Shown here piece by piece: positions 1 through 8,392 of a stretch of 18,963 bases of DNA. Position numbers and translations under genes: made by a program. Position 1 is the first letter of the stretch. Each line of letters opens with the position of its first letter. Source of the stretch: Cloacimonetes bacterium TCS62 (lineage in GTDB: Bacteria; Cloacimonadota; Cloacimonadia; Cloacimonadales; TCS61); the NCBI GenBank assembly GCA_001577185.1, contig LSCM01000010.1, positions 1 to 18,963 on the forward strand, given 5' to 3'. A model generated the notes under the pieces. The model was not told the origin of the DNA, ran no database searches, and saw only the letters and a program-made list of their open reading frames with translations.

Positions 1-3000
1 GTCTTTATTTTTTGTCCCTTGATATTATAAATTGATAGATCGACCTTACCCTCGGTGGGAACGGTGAATTGGATCTTGGTGGATGAACTGCGTCCGACCC
101 CGGTAGCTGCCGGTTTAAAAGGATTCGGATAATTGATTAAACTAGTTTTACTTAGAAGATTTTCATTTACATCTACAGTATTAGTGTATATCTTTAGAGA
201 GCTTGTGATCATACCAACTTGAGAGGGAAGAAAGGAATAGTTGTAAACATCATTTACAAGACCTTGCCAAATATTATTTTCAATTTGTAAATTTGCTAGT
301 AATGATGCCGGTAGCTGAGACAGATCTAGATGTAAAATTATAGATTCCATTTCTGTACATGATATCTCAAAATTCCAGATCAAAGAATCCTGGTGATCAG
401 GGCCTATAGATTCTCGAAAATCACTGGATAATTTAGTAAAGTCATAATAATTATCACTGAATACGCTATAGATCGAAATTTGTTCCTCTCTTGGTTTTAT
501 GGGCGGTTGAGCATTATCTAACATAGAATCGAAATCTACACCAGCATATTCATCAGTACCTAAAATTAACATATCAGAATCTGTTTGACTCACAGTTAAA
601 GAGATGGACCAATCCGGCTCTGGTAAATTTAGATAGCCGCGATTATATGGTGTAAAAATACATTTCTGGTCAATATCGTTTTCCATAGATGAATAGATAT
701 AAAAAGATTGCATAGGCTCTATTACATCGATTGATTCATAATTGCCATCTTCATAAATGAATATAGAATTATGGATTCTTCCGCTCCAGGCCATGTATGA
801 AAAACGGTAATTATGATAATTATTTATAAATCTAAGATCTTTCTTATGATAAGAACATAAATGAGGATTGCTAATTAAATTCCATCCTTTTTTTAGATCG
901 ATCATCATAGAATTTCGCTTAATATCTCCATGATGAGTAAAAGATCCACCACTTTCTGCATTCAACCAATATCCTTTTCCAAATTCAAATTGTTCATCTA
1001 AGCGATATTGGCCTTCTCTTAGTGGAAATAGCAATTCTGAACTTTCACCAAATACGATCTCAGAAGATAATTCTTCACTAATCCAAGGATTAGAAATTGT
1101 CTGCCAGCCTGCATCGTATTCCAAACTTATCGGTGCTTGGAATATACCGATAGAATTTTCATTTGTATATCGAAAAACTTCATCTTCGATCGAGTGAATA
1201 TCTAAAACAAAATGAGCATTTTGCAAATTTAAAAGCTCTGGGATCGTCCAAGCGATCTCTGTCACTTCATTTGTTAAGTTATTGGCAATTTGTATACTAT
1301 CGGTTGAACTGATCAAAGATAATGTGGAATATTCTATCAAATCAGCATATGAGTAAGACCAATCAATTTCTATCACTTCTTCTGAAAGATATAATCCTTC
1401 CTCATCATCCCCAAATTCAGCAATTGGCTTAAATAGACCCCAGAAAAGGGTGAATTCATAGTCATCGAGTCCTATTGGGTAGAAAATATGACTATTATTT
1501 TGCAAATTGATATATTGATCTCCCTGTTCATTACGGAGGTAGATTTTTCCAAAATGGTAGTTAAAATTAGATGATAATTCGATTTGAATAGGTTCATTCA
1601 GTAAATCAGTTTGAATTCTAAGATCATAAGAATAGAAAGTATCAAAAGGATCAAATTCACCATAGACCTCCCGTTGCAGATTCATGTAGTTTGGATTCCA
1701 ATTTACCTCATGAAAAGCTGCGTGGATATAATCTGTTTGAGGGGTAAATTCTTTAGGAAGATCATAATATTGGTCATAACCACTTGTGGCATAAAGATTT
1801 TTTGCAAACGCTACAGAATCTATAATTAAATCATCATTGCTTATAAATAGCTTAAAAATATTTTGAGGTTGGCAACTTCGCTGGATCTGTGAAAAAAATT
1901 CATATCCGTTTTGATTATCCCAGGATAATTTGTAAGTATAATTCATATCATTGGAAACACTATCATCGGTATAGGTAAATGATTCTCCTTGGATTGATGA
2001 ACCTAAGAGTTCTGGATCAGTTTCCCAAGATGCGATCAATTCATATTCTTCTCCTTCTAGCTTTCGGAAAATACTAAATCCTTGATTACCAACTTGGATC
2101 TCAGCAATCCAATGCAGCTGAACTTGAGCATCTTCACCGATCGCTACAAAATTTGAGATAACAACAGGTGTTGTGTATAGACTTAATTCTTCAGTGAAGG
2201 GTGAATTATTTCCATTTTTATCAATTGCTCTCAGGCGGAAAAAGTATTCCGTATTATAATAAGATAAATTTACCTGTTGTTCAGAATGATTTGGACTGGC
2301 TAGAATGGCATTGTTTTCTCTGTTTAGTACTTCGTAATTGTTGGTAGAAATAGGTTCATCAGCATACTGTATTTCGTAGGTAAAAAAATCGAATGATGAA
2401 ATCGGGTCCCACTCTAAATTAATGTTACTTTCTGAATCAGATGGATTCGCTACAAAATTCTGTGGAGCTAATGGAGTTTCTCCGTCATTTAAGTCTAAAA
2501 CTTGGGGTAGAACTTGGGTCATTGCATCTACCCAATGATCATAATACTGAATTGTATTTGTGAATAATTCATCAAGATCATATTCACCTGAAATCTCGTC
2601 GAAGCCATAAAACCAATGGTATGCTTCTTCGGTTTCATCGTATGAATTGGGTAGCTCATCCATTTCCAGATGGAAAAAAGGTTCAAACACATCGAATCTA
2701 TTCCAGTTACTGAAACTATAAGCCATCTGACGATTATTACTATAACCAGGTAGATCGACTTGATCGTTCACGGGATATGGCTCACCCTGCCAATTATAAA
2801 AATAAAAATCGTATAGATCATAATTTACAGCATAATAATCATTTAAATAAACATTTTCATGAGTTCCAATACTATTTGCAGGCCAAATTAGATGTTCTCC
2901 AAGATTAATAAGATCTATATGTAATTCTGAAAGATCTCGAATCGGGAGATTTGGACAATATTTTCCGCTACCTGCAGAAACCTGACAATCTGCATGATTA

Positions 3001-3788
3001 TCGTGTCGATCCCAATCATAACTATGGATTTGAGCAGAGAATTCTCGTCTGCCGAAATCTGCTCTGATCTTGTTGCAAAAAGATTTATAAGCTATCGTGA
3101 AGGGATGATCATCTCTCCGGGAAGGATCGCTCAAAGATAGAGAATTGTAATATGGTCCTCCCTGCATCCATTGCACTTCTCTTCCCGCACCTGCTATTAG
3201 GAAAAACATAGCATCCCAATTCGTAAAACATTCCCAAGCTACTGCTGGTGCTATAAAATCATCATTTGGATGAGGTACAGTAACTATTATAGGATTTGTA
3301 GCTTGAGGATTATAAACGTAAAGTCCCCAACCGAAATCAAAAGACCCTTCCTCATCGTCATAAGTCGCAGCAGTTCCATTGTCATCATAGTATTCCATAT
3401 TTATCTGTTCACGTAGCAGGTAATATGTTCTTCCAGTATCGATATCATTAAATTTAGCAACTTGATAAGGAATATTTAGGAGATTAATAGCATTCTGAGC
3501 TAGCTGATAATCACCAGATAAAAATGTTGTGACTATCTCTGACCAAATTTGTAGAGTGTCATCCGAAGTAATATAAAATTCACCAAATCCATTTGTTTGT
3601 TGATCCCAAGGTGAATATAAATTATAATCTTCTTCGGCAATCCCCTCGGATATGTGCGAGATCCAGTTATCGTATTGACAATTCTGAGTATTTTTATACA
3701 AAAAATCCTCAAAGGATGCAGTTTCCTCTATAATCCCAATACAATAAACTGAAAAGAAAAACAAAAATATTATTAATAATTTTTTCAT
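1..3788 (-). CDS. Large secreted multidomain protein with sorting domain, 3' end cut by window edge
   Basis: Open from ATG at 3788 down to the left edge with no stop: 1262 complete codons. Residues 1-18 form a Sec signal peptide (MKKLL, then a Phe-rich hydrophobic core). Residues 160-330 hold a globular domain with HPNDD at 173-177, AGAGREV at 199-205, DPSRRDDH at 221-228 and QIHSYD at 253-258. This resembles the His/Asp/Arg spacing of N-formylglutamate-amidohydrolase-like metallohydrolases, but that match is tentative. Residues about 440-540 look like an FN3 domain and 541-630 like a second beta-sandwich (GFSIFRK). Two 'GW..ISNP' segments occur at 894 and 968. The motif NYPNPF at 1219-1224, followed by a FlgD-like stretch (SIYNIKGQKIK), marks the C-terminal sorting domain, of which I estimate 25-35 residues are missing. 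It is probably exported to the surface by a type IX-like route. There is no clear Shine-Dalgarno before the ATG; the signal peptide fixes the start. The substrate is unknown. Confidence 0.88.
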   Translation of the reverse strand, partial: MKKLLIIFLFFFSVYCIGIIEETASFEDFLYKNTQNCQYDNWISHISEGIAEEDYNLYSPWDQQTNGFGEFYITSDDTLQIWSEIVTTFLSGDYQLAQNAINLLNIPYQVAKFNDIDTGRTYYLLREQINMEYYDDNGTAATYDDEEGSFDFGWGLYVYNPQATNPIIVTVPHPNDDFIAPAVAWECFTNWDAMFFLIAGAGREVQWMQGGPYYNSLSLSDPSRRDDHPFTIAYKSFCNKIRADFGRREFSAQIHSYDWDRHDNHADCQVSAGSGKYCPNLPIRDLSELHIDLINLGEHLIWPANSIGTHENVYLNDYYAVNYDLYDFYFYNWQGEPYPVNDQVDLPGYSNNRQMAYSFSNWNRFDVFEPFFHLEMDELPNSYDETEEAYHWFYGFDEISGEYDLDELFTNTIQYYDHWVDAMTQVLPQVLDLNDGETPLAPQNFVANPSDSESNINLEWDPISSFDFFTYEIQYADEPISTNNYEVLNRENNAILASPNHSEQQVNLSYYNTEYFFRLRAIDKNGNNSPFTEELSLYTTPVVISNFVAIGEDAQVQLHWIAEIQVGNQGFSIFRKLEGEEYELIASWETDPELLGSSIQGESFTYTDDSVSNDMNYTYKLSWDNQNGYEFFSQIQRSCQPQNIFKLFISNDDLIIDSVAFAKNLYATSGYDQYYDLPKEFTPQTDYIHAAFHEVNWNPNYMNLQREVYGEFDPFDTFYSYDLRIQTDLLNEPIQIELSSNFNYHFGKIYLRNEQGDQYINLQNNSHIFYPIGLDDYEFTLFWGLFKPIAEFGDDEEGLYLSEEVIEIDWSYSYADLIEYSTLSLISSTDSIQIANNLTNEVTEIAWTIPELLNLQNAHFVLDIHSIEDEVFRYTNENSIGIFQAPISLEYDAGWQTISNPWISEELSSEIVFGESSELLFPLREGQYRLDEQFEFGKGYWLNAESGGSFTHHGDIKRNSMMIDLKKGWNLISNPHLCSYHKKDLRFINNYHNYRFSYMAWSGRIHNSIFIYEDGNYESIDVIEPMQSFYIYSSMENDIDQKCIFTPYNRGYLNLPEPDWSISLTVSQTDSDMLILGTDEYAGVDFDSMLDNAQPPIKPREEQISIYSVFSDNYYDFTKLSSDFRESIGPDHQDSLIWNFEISCTEMESIILHLDLSQLPASLLANLQIENNIWQGLVNDVYNYSFLPSQVGMITSSLKIYTNTVDVNENLLSKTSLINYPNPFKPAATGVGRSSSTKIQFTVPTEGKVDLSIYNIKGQKIK

Positions 3789-3944
3789 ACTATTAACACT
3801 AAATCTGAATTTGTTTCGTTTACTGTCAATTTCAAATTACAGAAATTTGTATAACATAAAATCTTGACAGAACTATTATTGGGAAAAATTCAACTTTATA
3901 TGAAAGATAAAGAATCTAGCTTGCATGAACAAGGAGATGATAAA
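3789..3944. promoter_or_regulatory. Divergent intergenic spacer with weak promoter candidates
   Basis: This AT-rich spacer separates the two divergent secreted-protein genes and must hold their promoters. TTGACA occurs once per strand: 3864-3869 on plus and 3829-3824 on minus. Neither has a good -10 box at 16-18 bp; the minus copy has only AGATTT at 17 bp, and the plus copy has TTTATA at about 25 bp. The elements are therefore suggestive only. The plus gene has AAGGAG at 3931-3936, 8 nt before its ATG. I see no strong inverted repeat. Confidence 0.3.
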
Positions 3945-6197
3945 ATGAAAAAAATAATTTTAGTTATTTTGCTAGTGAGTCTTAATATATTTTTGCTTGG
4001 AGAAGAGCTATTTTTTGATGATTTTGAAGCAGGAATAAATCAATGGAATGTAATAAATAATGGTGGTTCAAATGTGTGGCAGATCTTTTCTTCTCCCTAC
4101 CCAAATTCCTATTCACTACCAGCTACTTCATCCGGGAATGTCTGTGCTGCAGATTCTGATGAAGCTGGTTCAGGAAGTACAACAGATACAACCCTAGAAT
4201 TGGCAACTCCACTCGATCTTACTACTTACGATTCTATAGTTTTGGAATTTGATTCCGATTTCAACGCACTTGGTACTGACGATTACTGTTATGTAGATGT
4301 AAGTACAGATGGTTCTAATTGGACAAATGTTCTAACTTATGCTGGAAGTGATGTTAGTAACACTCATGAAACTTTGGACATTAATGATATTGCTTCGATG
4401 GAATCTACGGTTTATATTCGATTCACTTCAGTTCAACCTGGTTGGGACTGGTGGTGGGTTATCGACAATGTTTCCGTAAGTGGTGAGATAACAGGACCAA
4501 TGGGTGGAGTCGAAGGATATGTTTACGATGATGTGGGAAATCCGCTTACAGGAGCGGAAGTTGAGATCGAGGAACTTCAACTTTCCACAACTGTAAATAG
4601 CCAGGGATATTACAATTTTAATAATTTGCTTGTGGATAACTACGATATTACAGCTTCAAATTATGGATATTCTCCTCAAACGATCACGGTGGATATTTTG
4701 GAAGATCAAGTTATTCAAGTTGATTTTAATTTGATTCCTTTAGGTCAGGTTAATGTTTCTGGTTTCGTTGCAGGAAGCGATTTTCCCGATATTGGTCTCG
4801 AAGGAGCGTTTGTTACTCTTACCGGATTTGATAATTACGAAATCTATACAGACGGTTCAGGTAATTTTGAGATCGAAAATGTTTATACGAATTTGGAATA
4901 TAGTATGTGTATAGATTATGAAGGATATGAAACCTACGAGGAAGATATCTGGGTGGGATCAAATAATTTGGATCTTGGTGATCTCATACTGACCGAGATT
5001 GCACTTCCACCTGGAAATGTTGTTGCACAGCAAAATGAAGCCGGAACACTAGTCGATCTTAATTGGAATTCTCCCGGTCAAGGTAGTGGTGAATTTCGTT
5101 ATGATGATGGTGGGCTTGATTTTGAAATTGGATATAACGATAGCCCTACTGATGCAGTATTTGGTGCGATCCATACGAATATTTCTGTGATACAGGAAGT
5201 CTCTTGGTATCTAACTTCAAACTATGACCCTCATCCACAAGTAAAGATAATCATTTTAGGACTTGATAATGACGACAGGCCGGATAATTCTCAAATTTTG
5301 TTTAATTCTGGGATGATACCGAATAATGATGATGAATGGAATAGCTATACTTTGCAGGATCAAGTGGAAGCTTATGAAGGTTTTTTTGTGGGGATCTGTA
5401 CACCTAATCAATATACATCTCTTGGCTTGGATGATGGAGTAGATGAACCTTGGATCTTTCAACCAGAAACTCAATATAGTAATACAGATTGGACAAGTTC
5501 TACAACCAGTTGGACAGATATTGGCAATGGTGGTCCAATGTTCCAACGTAATATGATGATACGTGCTCATGGTATCAATTTGGGGAATACGAGAGAGAGA
5601 GCTAAGAACTCGAGATCAAAATCTATAAAATCACGAGAATTTCAACATTATCGTGTCTATCGTTTTCCAGTAGCTCAACACAATAATCCTAATAATTGGG
5701 ATTTAATTGCAGATGCGGTGCAAGATACGTTCTATACCGATAACGGGTGGATAAATCTTCCAAATGATATTTACCAATTTGCTATTACATCTTTACATAC
5801 TAATGATATCGAATCTATTGCTGCTTTCTCTGCAAATGTAGAAAAGGTTTCAGCTGCCTCGCAACCAAACCAGATCGAACAAACAGCTGTATTACTTCAG
5901 GGAAATTACCCTAATCCGTTTGACCTCTCATACCAGGGAAAAACAATAGGTACAACGATCTCATTCGAAATTAAGCAAGAGCTTTTGGATCAGGATAAAA
6001 CTATTGAGTTGGTCATCTATAATATGAAAGGGCAACTAGTTAAAAAACTGATAGACGATGCTCTTTTAACGGGGAAACATAGTGTAGTTTGGAATGGAAA
6101 TGATGAAAATGGTAATCTTGTTTCATCTGGAGTTTACTATTATAAATTAAAGTTTGGAGATCATTCTCAGACTAAAAAAATGCTACTTCTCAAATAA
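3945..6197 (+). CDS. Secreted protein: MAM/jelly-roll-like, two carboxypeptidase-regulatory-like domains, C-terminal sorting domain
   Basis: This is a 750-aa exported protein. The ATG at 3945 is chosen because AAGGAG lies 8 nt upstream and the product then begins with a clean signal peptide (MKKIILVILL to about residue 19). An in-frame TTG at 3864 would add 27 hydrophilic residues before it. Residues 22-180 form a MAM/choice-of-anchor-like beta-sandwich starting FFDDFEAG and ending WWWVIDNVSVSG. Residues 187-265 and 268-350 are two carboxypeptidase-regulatory-like (CarboxypepD_reg) Ig folds with GxV...G.PL.GA and SQGYYNF / GSGNFEI signatures. Residues 385-545 are a further beta-rich module seen in similar secreted proteins. 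Residues 654-750 are the FlgD-like sorting domain: NYPNPF, IYNMKGQLVK, WNGNDENG, SGVYYYKL. It probably has a cell-surface binding or matrix role. No catalytic motif is seen. The sorting domain implies type IX-like secretion, with machinery outside this window. Confidence 0.9.
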   Translation: MKKIILVILLVSLNIFLLGEELFFDDFEAGINQWNVINNGGSNVWQIFSSPYPNSYSLPATSSGNVCAADSDEAGSGSTTDTTLELATPLDLTTYDSIVLEFDSDFNALGTDDYCYVDVSTDGSNWTNVLTYAGSDVSNTHETLDINDIASMESTVYIRFTSVQPGWDWWWVIDNVSVSGEITGPMGGVEGYVYDDVGNPLTGAEVEIEELQLSTTVNSQGYYNFNNLLVDNYDITASNYGYSPQTITVDILEDQVIQVDFNLIPLGQVNVSGFVAGSDFPDIGLEGAFVTLTGFDNYEIYTDGSGNFEIENVYTNLEYSMCIDYEGYETYEEDIWVGSNNLDLGDLILTEIALPPGNVVAQQNEAGTLVDLNWNSPGQGSGEFRYDDGGLDFEIGYNDSPTDAVFGAIHTNISVIQEVSWYLTSNYDPHPQVKIIILGLDNDDRPDNSQILFNSGMIPNNDDEWNSYTLQDQVEAYEGFFVGICTPNQYTSLGLDDGVDEPWIFQPETQYSNTDWTSSTTSWTDIGNGGPMFQRNMMIRAHGINLGNTRERAKNSRSKSIKSREFQHYRVYRFPVAQHNNPNNWDLIADAVQDTFYTDNGWINLPNDIYQFAITSLHTNDIESIAAFSANVEKVSAASQPNQIEQTAVLLQGNYPNPFDLSYQGKTIGTTISFEIKQELLDQDKTIELVIYNMKGQLVKKLIDDALLTGKHSVVWNGNDENGNLVSSGVYYYKLKFGDHSQTKKMLLLK

Positions 6198-6358
6198 TGG
6201 TGTAAAATGTTTTATCAAAATCTGGAAGAGTTTTAAATAAGTTTTTTAAATAATAGAATCTACTTTAGTAATTTTTATTTTTCCTATCTAACTGATAATG
6301 TGTAAGATTGAAGAAAAATAACAAAATAGCTTGCAAAATATTTAGGAAATTAAGTTTT

Positions 6359-6374
6359 TGGAATAATCATTGCA
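6359..6374 (+). promoter_or_regulatory. Candidate sigma-54 promoter for the pilin gene
   Basis: The -24 element TGG (6359-6361) and the -12 element TTGCA (6370-6374) have exactly the GG-to-GC spacing of the RpoN consensus TGGCACG-N4-TTGCW. Transcription would start near 6385, about 26 nt before the pilin ATG. The middle of the -24 box (AAT for CAC) is off consensus. Major pilin genes in several phyla are sigma-54 dependent through PilS/PilR, which supports the call. No rpoN, pilS or pilR is present in this window. Confidence 0.55.
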
Positions 6375-6394
6375 TTAAATAAAACGAGATAATT

Positions 6395-6401
6395 AAGGAG
6401 G
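6395..6401 (+). promoter_or_regulatory. Strong ribosome binding site of the major pilin
   Basis: AAGGAGG lies 9 nt before the ATG at 6411. It is a full anti-16S match, consistent with the high expression expected of the main fibre subunit. Confidence 0.75.
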
Positions 6402-6410
6402 AACAAAAAA

Positions 6411-6848
6411 ATGTTCAAAAATTTAAGAAATGAAAAGGGATTTAGTTTGATCGAATTGTTAGTAGTTGTGGTTATCATTGCGATTCTTGCTGCAATTGCG
6501 GTACCAATTTATATGAATTATGTCCGTAATGCACGTTCTACAGAAGCACAAACAGCTATAGCCGCTCTTCGAAGTACTTACAGAGTAGAATATCAAACTT
6601 ATGGAACAACCGATAATTATGATATTGAAAAAGCAAAACAAGATACTCAGCTTGGTAGAAGAACTTTGCTAAATTGGGAATTTGAAGTTGTTGGTAGTAA
6701 TCCACCAAAGAAGTATATTGCAACTTCTACTGAAGAATTTCCCGGTGGTCAGGGAAAACAAGTTTGGTATGATGTAGAAGACGCTAAATATCATGGTTAT
6801 GGTATTGATGATGGAAGCGAAAGCTCATCTCAAGAAGTTTTGGACTAA
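6411..6848 (+). CDS. pilA: Major type IV pilin (prepilin)
   Basis: This 145-aa protein is the likely main subunit of the pilus fibre. It begins with a 10-residue charged leader ending in Gly10, then FSLIE, so prepilin peptidase would cut between Gly10 and Phe11. Glu15 is the canonical mature Glu5. Residues 11-35 form the hydrophobic helix needed for membrane insertion and packing in the fibre, continuing as an amphipathic helix to about residue 60 (ARSTEAQ, ALRSTYRVEY). The globular part is short and beta-rich, has no cysteine (so no disulfide D-loop) and ends in an acidic/Ser tail (GIDDGSESSS). It is first in the T4P gene run, has its own sigma-54-like promoter and strong ribosome site, and is 15 nt from pilT. 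A GspG-like pseudopilin is a possible alternative, but the neighbouring pilT and pilM favour T4P. Confidence 0.88.
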   Translation: MFKNLRNEKGFSLIELLVVVVIIAILAAIAVPIYMNYVRNARSTEAQTAIAALRSTYRVEYQTYGTTDNYDIEKAKQDTQLGRRTLLNWEFEVVGSNPPKKYIATSTEEFPGGQGKQVWYDVEDAKYHGYGIDDGSESSSQEVLD

Positions 6849-6863
6849 AGCGGAGGTGTTAGG

Positions 6864-7919
6864 TTGACCGTTAAGGAATTGTTACAGTTTACAACTGATG
6901 CTGGTGCATCCGATCTTCACATCAGTGCCGGGTCCGTACCTATGGTCCGAGTACTCGGTAAAATGAAAAAACTAAATTTACCTGTTTATTCAAAAGATGA
7001 AGTAAAAGATCTTATTTACAGCACGATGAACAAGTCTCAGATATCTATTTTTGAAGAAAAATTAGAGATAGATTTTTCGACCAAACTTGATGATGAAACA
7101 CGTTTTCGTGTAAACGCTTTTCATCAAGTAAATGGTTATGGCGTAGCATTTCGTGTAATTCCTAATGAGATCAAAGATTTTCAGGATCTACATTTACCTG
7201 AGATCCTCAGTAGATTAGCTATGAAAGATCGTGGTTTGATACTTGTTACGGGTCCTACAGGTAGTGGTAAATCGACTACCTTAGCTACTATGGTAGATTA
7301 CATCAATGATCATAAACATTGTCACATTATAACAATTGAAGATCCTATAGAATTTATACATAGTAGTAAAAATTCACTTTTAAATCAACGCGAAGTAGGA
7401 CATGATACCTGGAGTTTTAATGTTGCTTTACGAAGTGCTCTGCGTGAAGATCCCGATGTGATCTTAGTTGGTGAAATGCGAGATCTTGAGACAGTATCAT
7501 TAGCACTCACAGCTGCTGAAACAGGGCATCTTGTTTTAGCAACTCTGCATACAAGTAGTGCAACCAAGTCGATCGACAGAATTATTGATATGTTTGCCAA
7601 AGAGCAACAAGCTCAAGTGCGTTCTATGTTAGCAGAATCGCTGCAAGCGGTTGTTGCACAAACGTTACTTCCAATGAAAGACGGAAGTGATCGTATTCCT
7701 GCCCTAGAGATCATGATCGCTAATTCAGCTGTTAAAAATCTTATTCGTGAGGAAAAGACATATCAAATTCCTTCAGTAATTCAATCTGGAAATAAAGAAG
7801 GAATGCAATCCAAAGATCAATCGTTGTACAATCATGTGATGAATGGGTATCTGGATAGAAAGATCGCGAAAGAATTTGCAGATAATGTTAAAATGTTTGC
7901 AACAGGAACAGGATTTTAA
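6864..7919 (+). CDS. pilT: Type IV pilus retraction ATPase PilT
   Basis: This is a hexameric cytoplasmic ATPase that depolymerises the pilus and drives twitching. The 351-aa length is typical of the family. The N-terminal PAS-like domain opens with the family signature ELLQFTTDAGASDLHISAG. The core has Walker A GPTGSGKST (130-138), Asp box IEDPIEF (158-164), Walker B ILVGEMRD (200-207) and His box GHLVLATLHT (221-230). The C-terminal NLIRE motif at 292-296 (AVKNLIREEK in full, 289-298) is the PilT-specific retraction signature and separates it from PilB. The start is TTG at 6864: GGAGGT at 6852-6857 is 6 nt upstream and the resulting N-terminus (MTVKELL) matches the family, while the next in-frame ATG would delete the conserved beginning. 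Its position directly after the pilin gene is less usual. Confidence 0.96.
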   Translation: MTVKELLQFTTDAGASDLHISAGSVPMVRVLGKMKKLNLPVYSKDEVKDLIYSTMNKSQISIFEEKLEIDFSTKLDDETRFRVNAFHQVNGYGVAFRVIPNEIKDFQDLHLPEILSRLAMKDRGLILVTGPTGSGKSTTLATMVDYINDHKHCHIITIEDPIEFIHSSKNSLLNQREVGHDTWSFNVALRSALREDPDVILVGEMRDLETVSLALTAAETGHLVLATLHTSSATKSIDRIIDMFAKEQQAQVRSMLAESLQAVVAQTLLPMKDGSDRIPALEIMIANSAVKNLIREEKTYQIPSVIQSGNKEGMQSKDQSLYNHVMNGYLDRKIAKEFADNVKMFATGTGF

Positions 7920-7921
7920 TA

Positions 7922-8392
7922 ATGATAAATACTATTAGGTCTGAGAAAGGTTTTGGGATAATTCAAGTTTTGGGTGCTTTACTCATAGTTACTATTGCAG
8001 TAGCTGGATTATTCTTGAGCTCATATTATTCACACCATAAGGCTAATGAAAATTACCATTATCGTGTTGCCTTACTCAAAGCTATGCAGAAATTAGAAGA
8101 GGTCAAATACTATAATATGCACAACAATGGATCTGTGGATCTTCGAGACGTAACCACAGGAAATTTTGTTATTGATGATCAGGGAGAAGATGATGTCGAA
8201 GGAACTCTGGGCATTACAAAAGTAAGACGTAACGATCTCGCAATTGCAAATTACGTAGCTTATGATATAGTTACTGTGAAAGTAAATTGGCAAGATGGAC
8301 CTGAAGAGTATCTTAATACTATTTTGAATCAACCCAAGGAGTTGGAATTACGAGAAGATTATTTTTATAGAACAGATGTGGTAACTCCATAA
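7922..8392 (+). CDS. Minor pilin / pseudopilin, PilV/GspI-like, Gln at mature position 5
   Basis: This 156-aa protein has a class III signal: leader MINTIRSEKG, cleavage after Gly10, then the hydrophobic helix FGIIQVLGALLIVTIAVAG. Mature residue 5 is Gln (Q15) instead of the conserved Glu, an oddity for a subunit that must join the fibre base. The segment ALLKAMQKLEEVKYYNM at 50-66 resembles the A..K...LE pattern after the helix of PilV/GspI proteins. The start ATG follows the pilT stop by 2 nt, with only a weak AGGA (7910-7913) as ribosome site, so translation is probably coupled. It is the first of three consecutive minor pilins, an arrangement typical of the initiation/tip complex. The exact subtype is inferred from gene order and size. 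Confidence 0.8.
   Translation: MINTIRSEKGFGIIQVLGALLIVTIAVAGLFLSSYYSHHKANENYHYRVALLKAMQKLEEVKYYNMHNNGSVDLRDVTTGNFVIDDQGEDDVEGTLGITKVRRNDLAIANYVAYDIVTVKVNWQDGPEEYLNTILNQPKELELREDYFYRTDVVTP

Noticed and set aside
1611..1829. 72-codon plus-strand open frame
   Set aside because: It lies wholly inside the large minus-strand gene, whose frame stays open through it.
3864..3900. TTGACA (3864-3869) with TTTATA (3895-3900) as a sigma-70 promoter
   Set aside because: The spacer is about 25 bp, well beyond the working 16-18 bp range.
3864..3944. In-frame upstream TTG start extending the 3945 gene by 27 residues
   Set aside because: It would bury the signal peptide behind a hydrophilic stretch, has no ribosome site, and the ATG at 3945 has AAGGAG at the right distance.
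6198..6260. Possible terminator after the secreted-protein gene (TAAAATGTTTTA and later T-run)
   Set aside because: The inverted repeat is only about 5 AT pairs with a 2-nt loop and is not directly followed by a T-tract; too weak to call.
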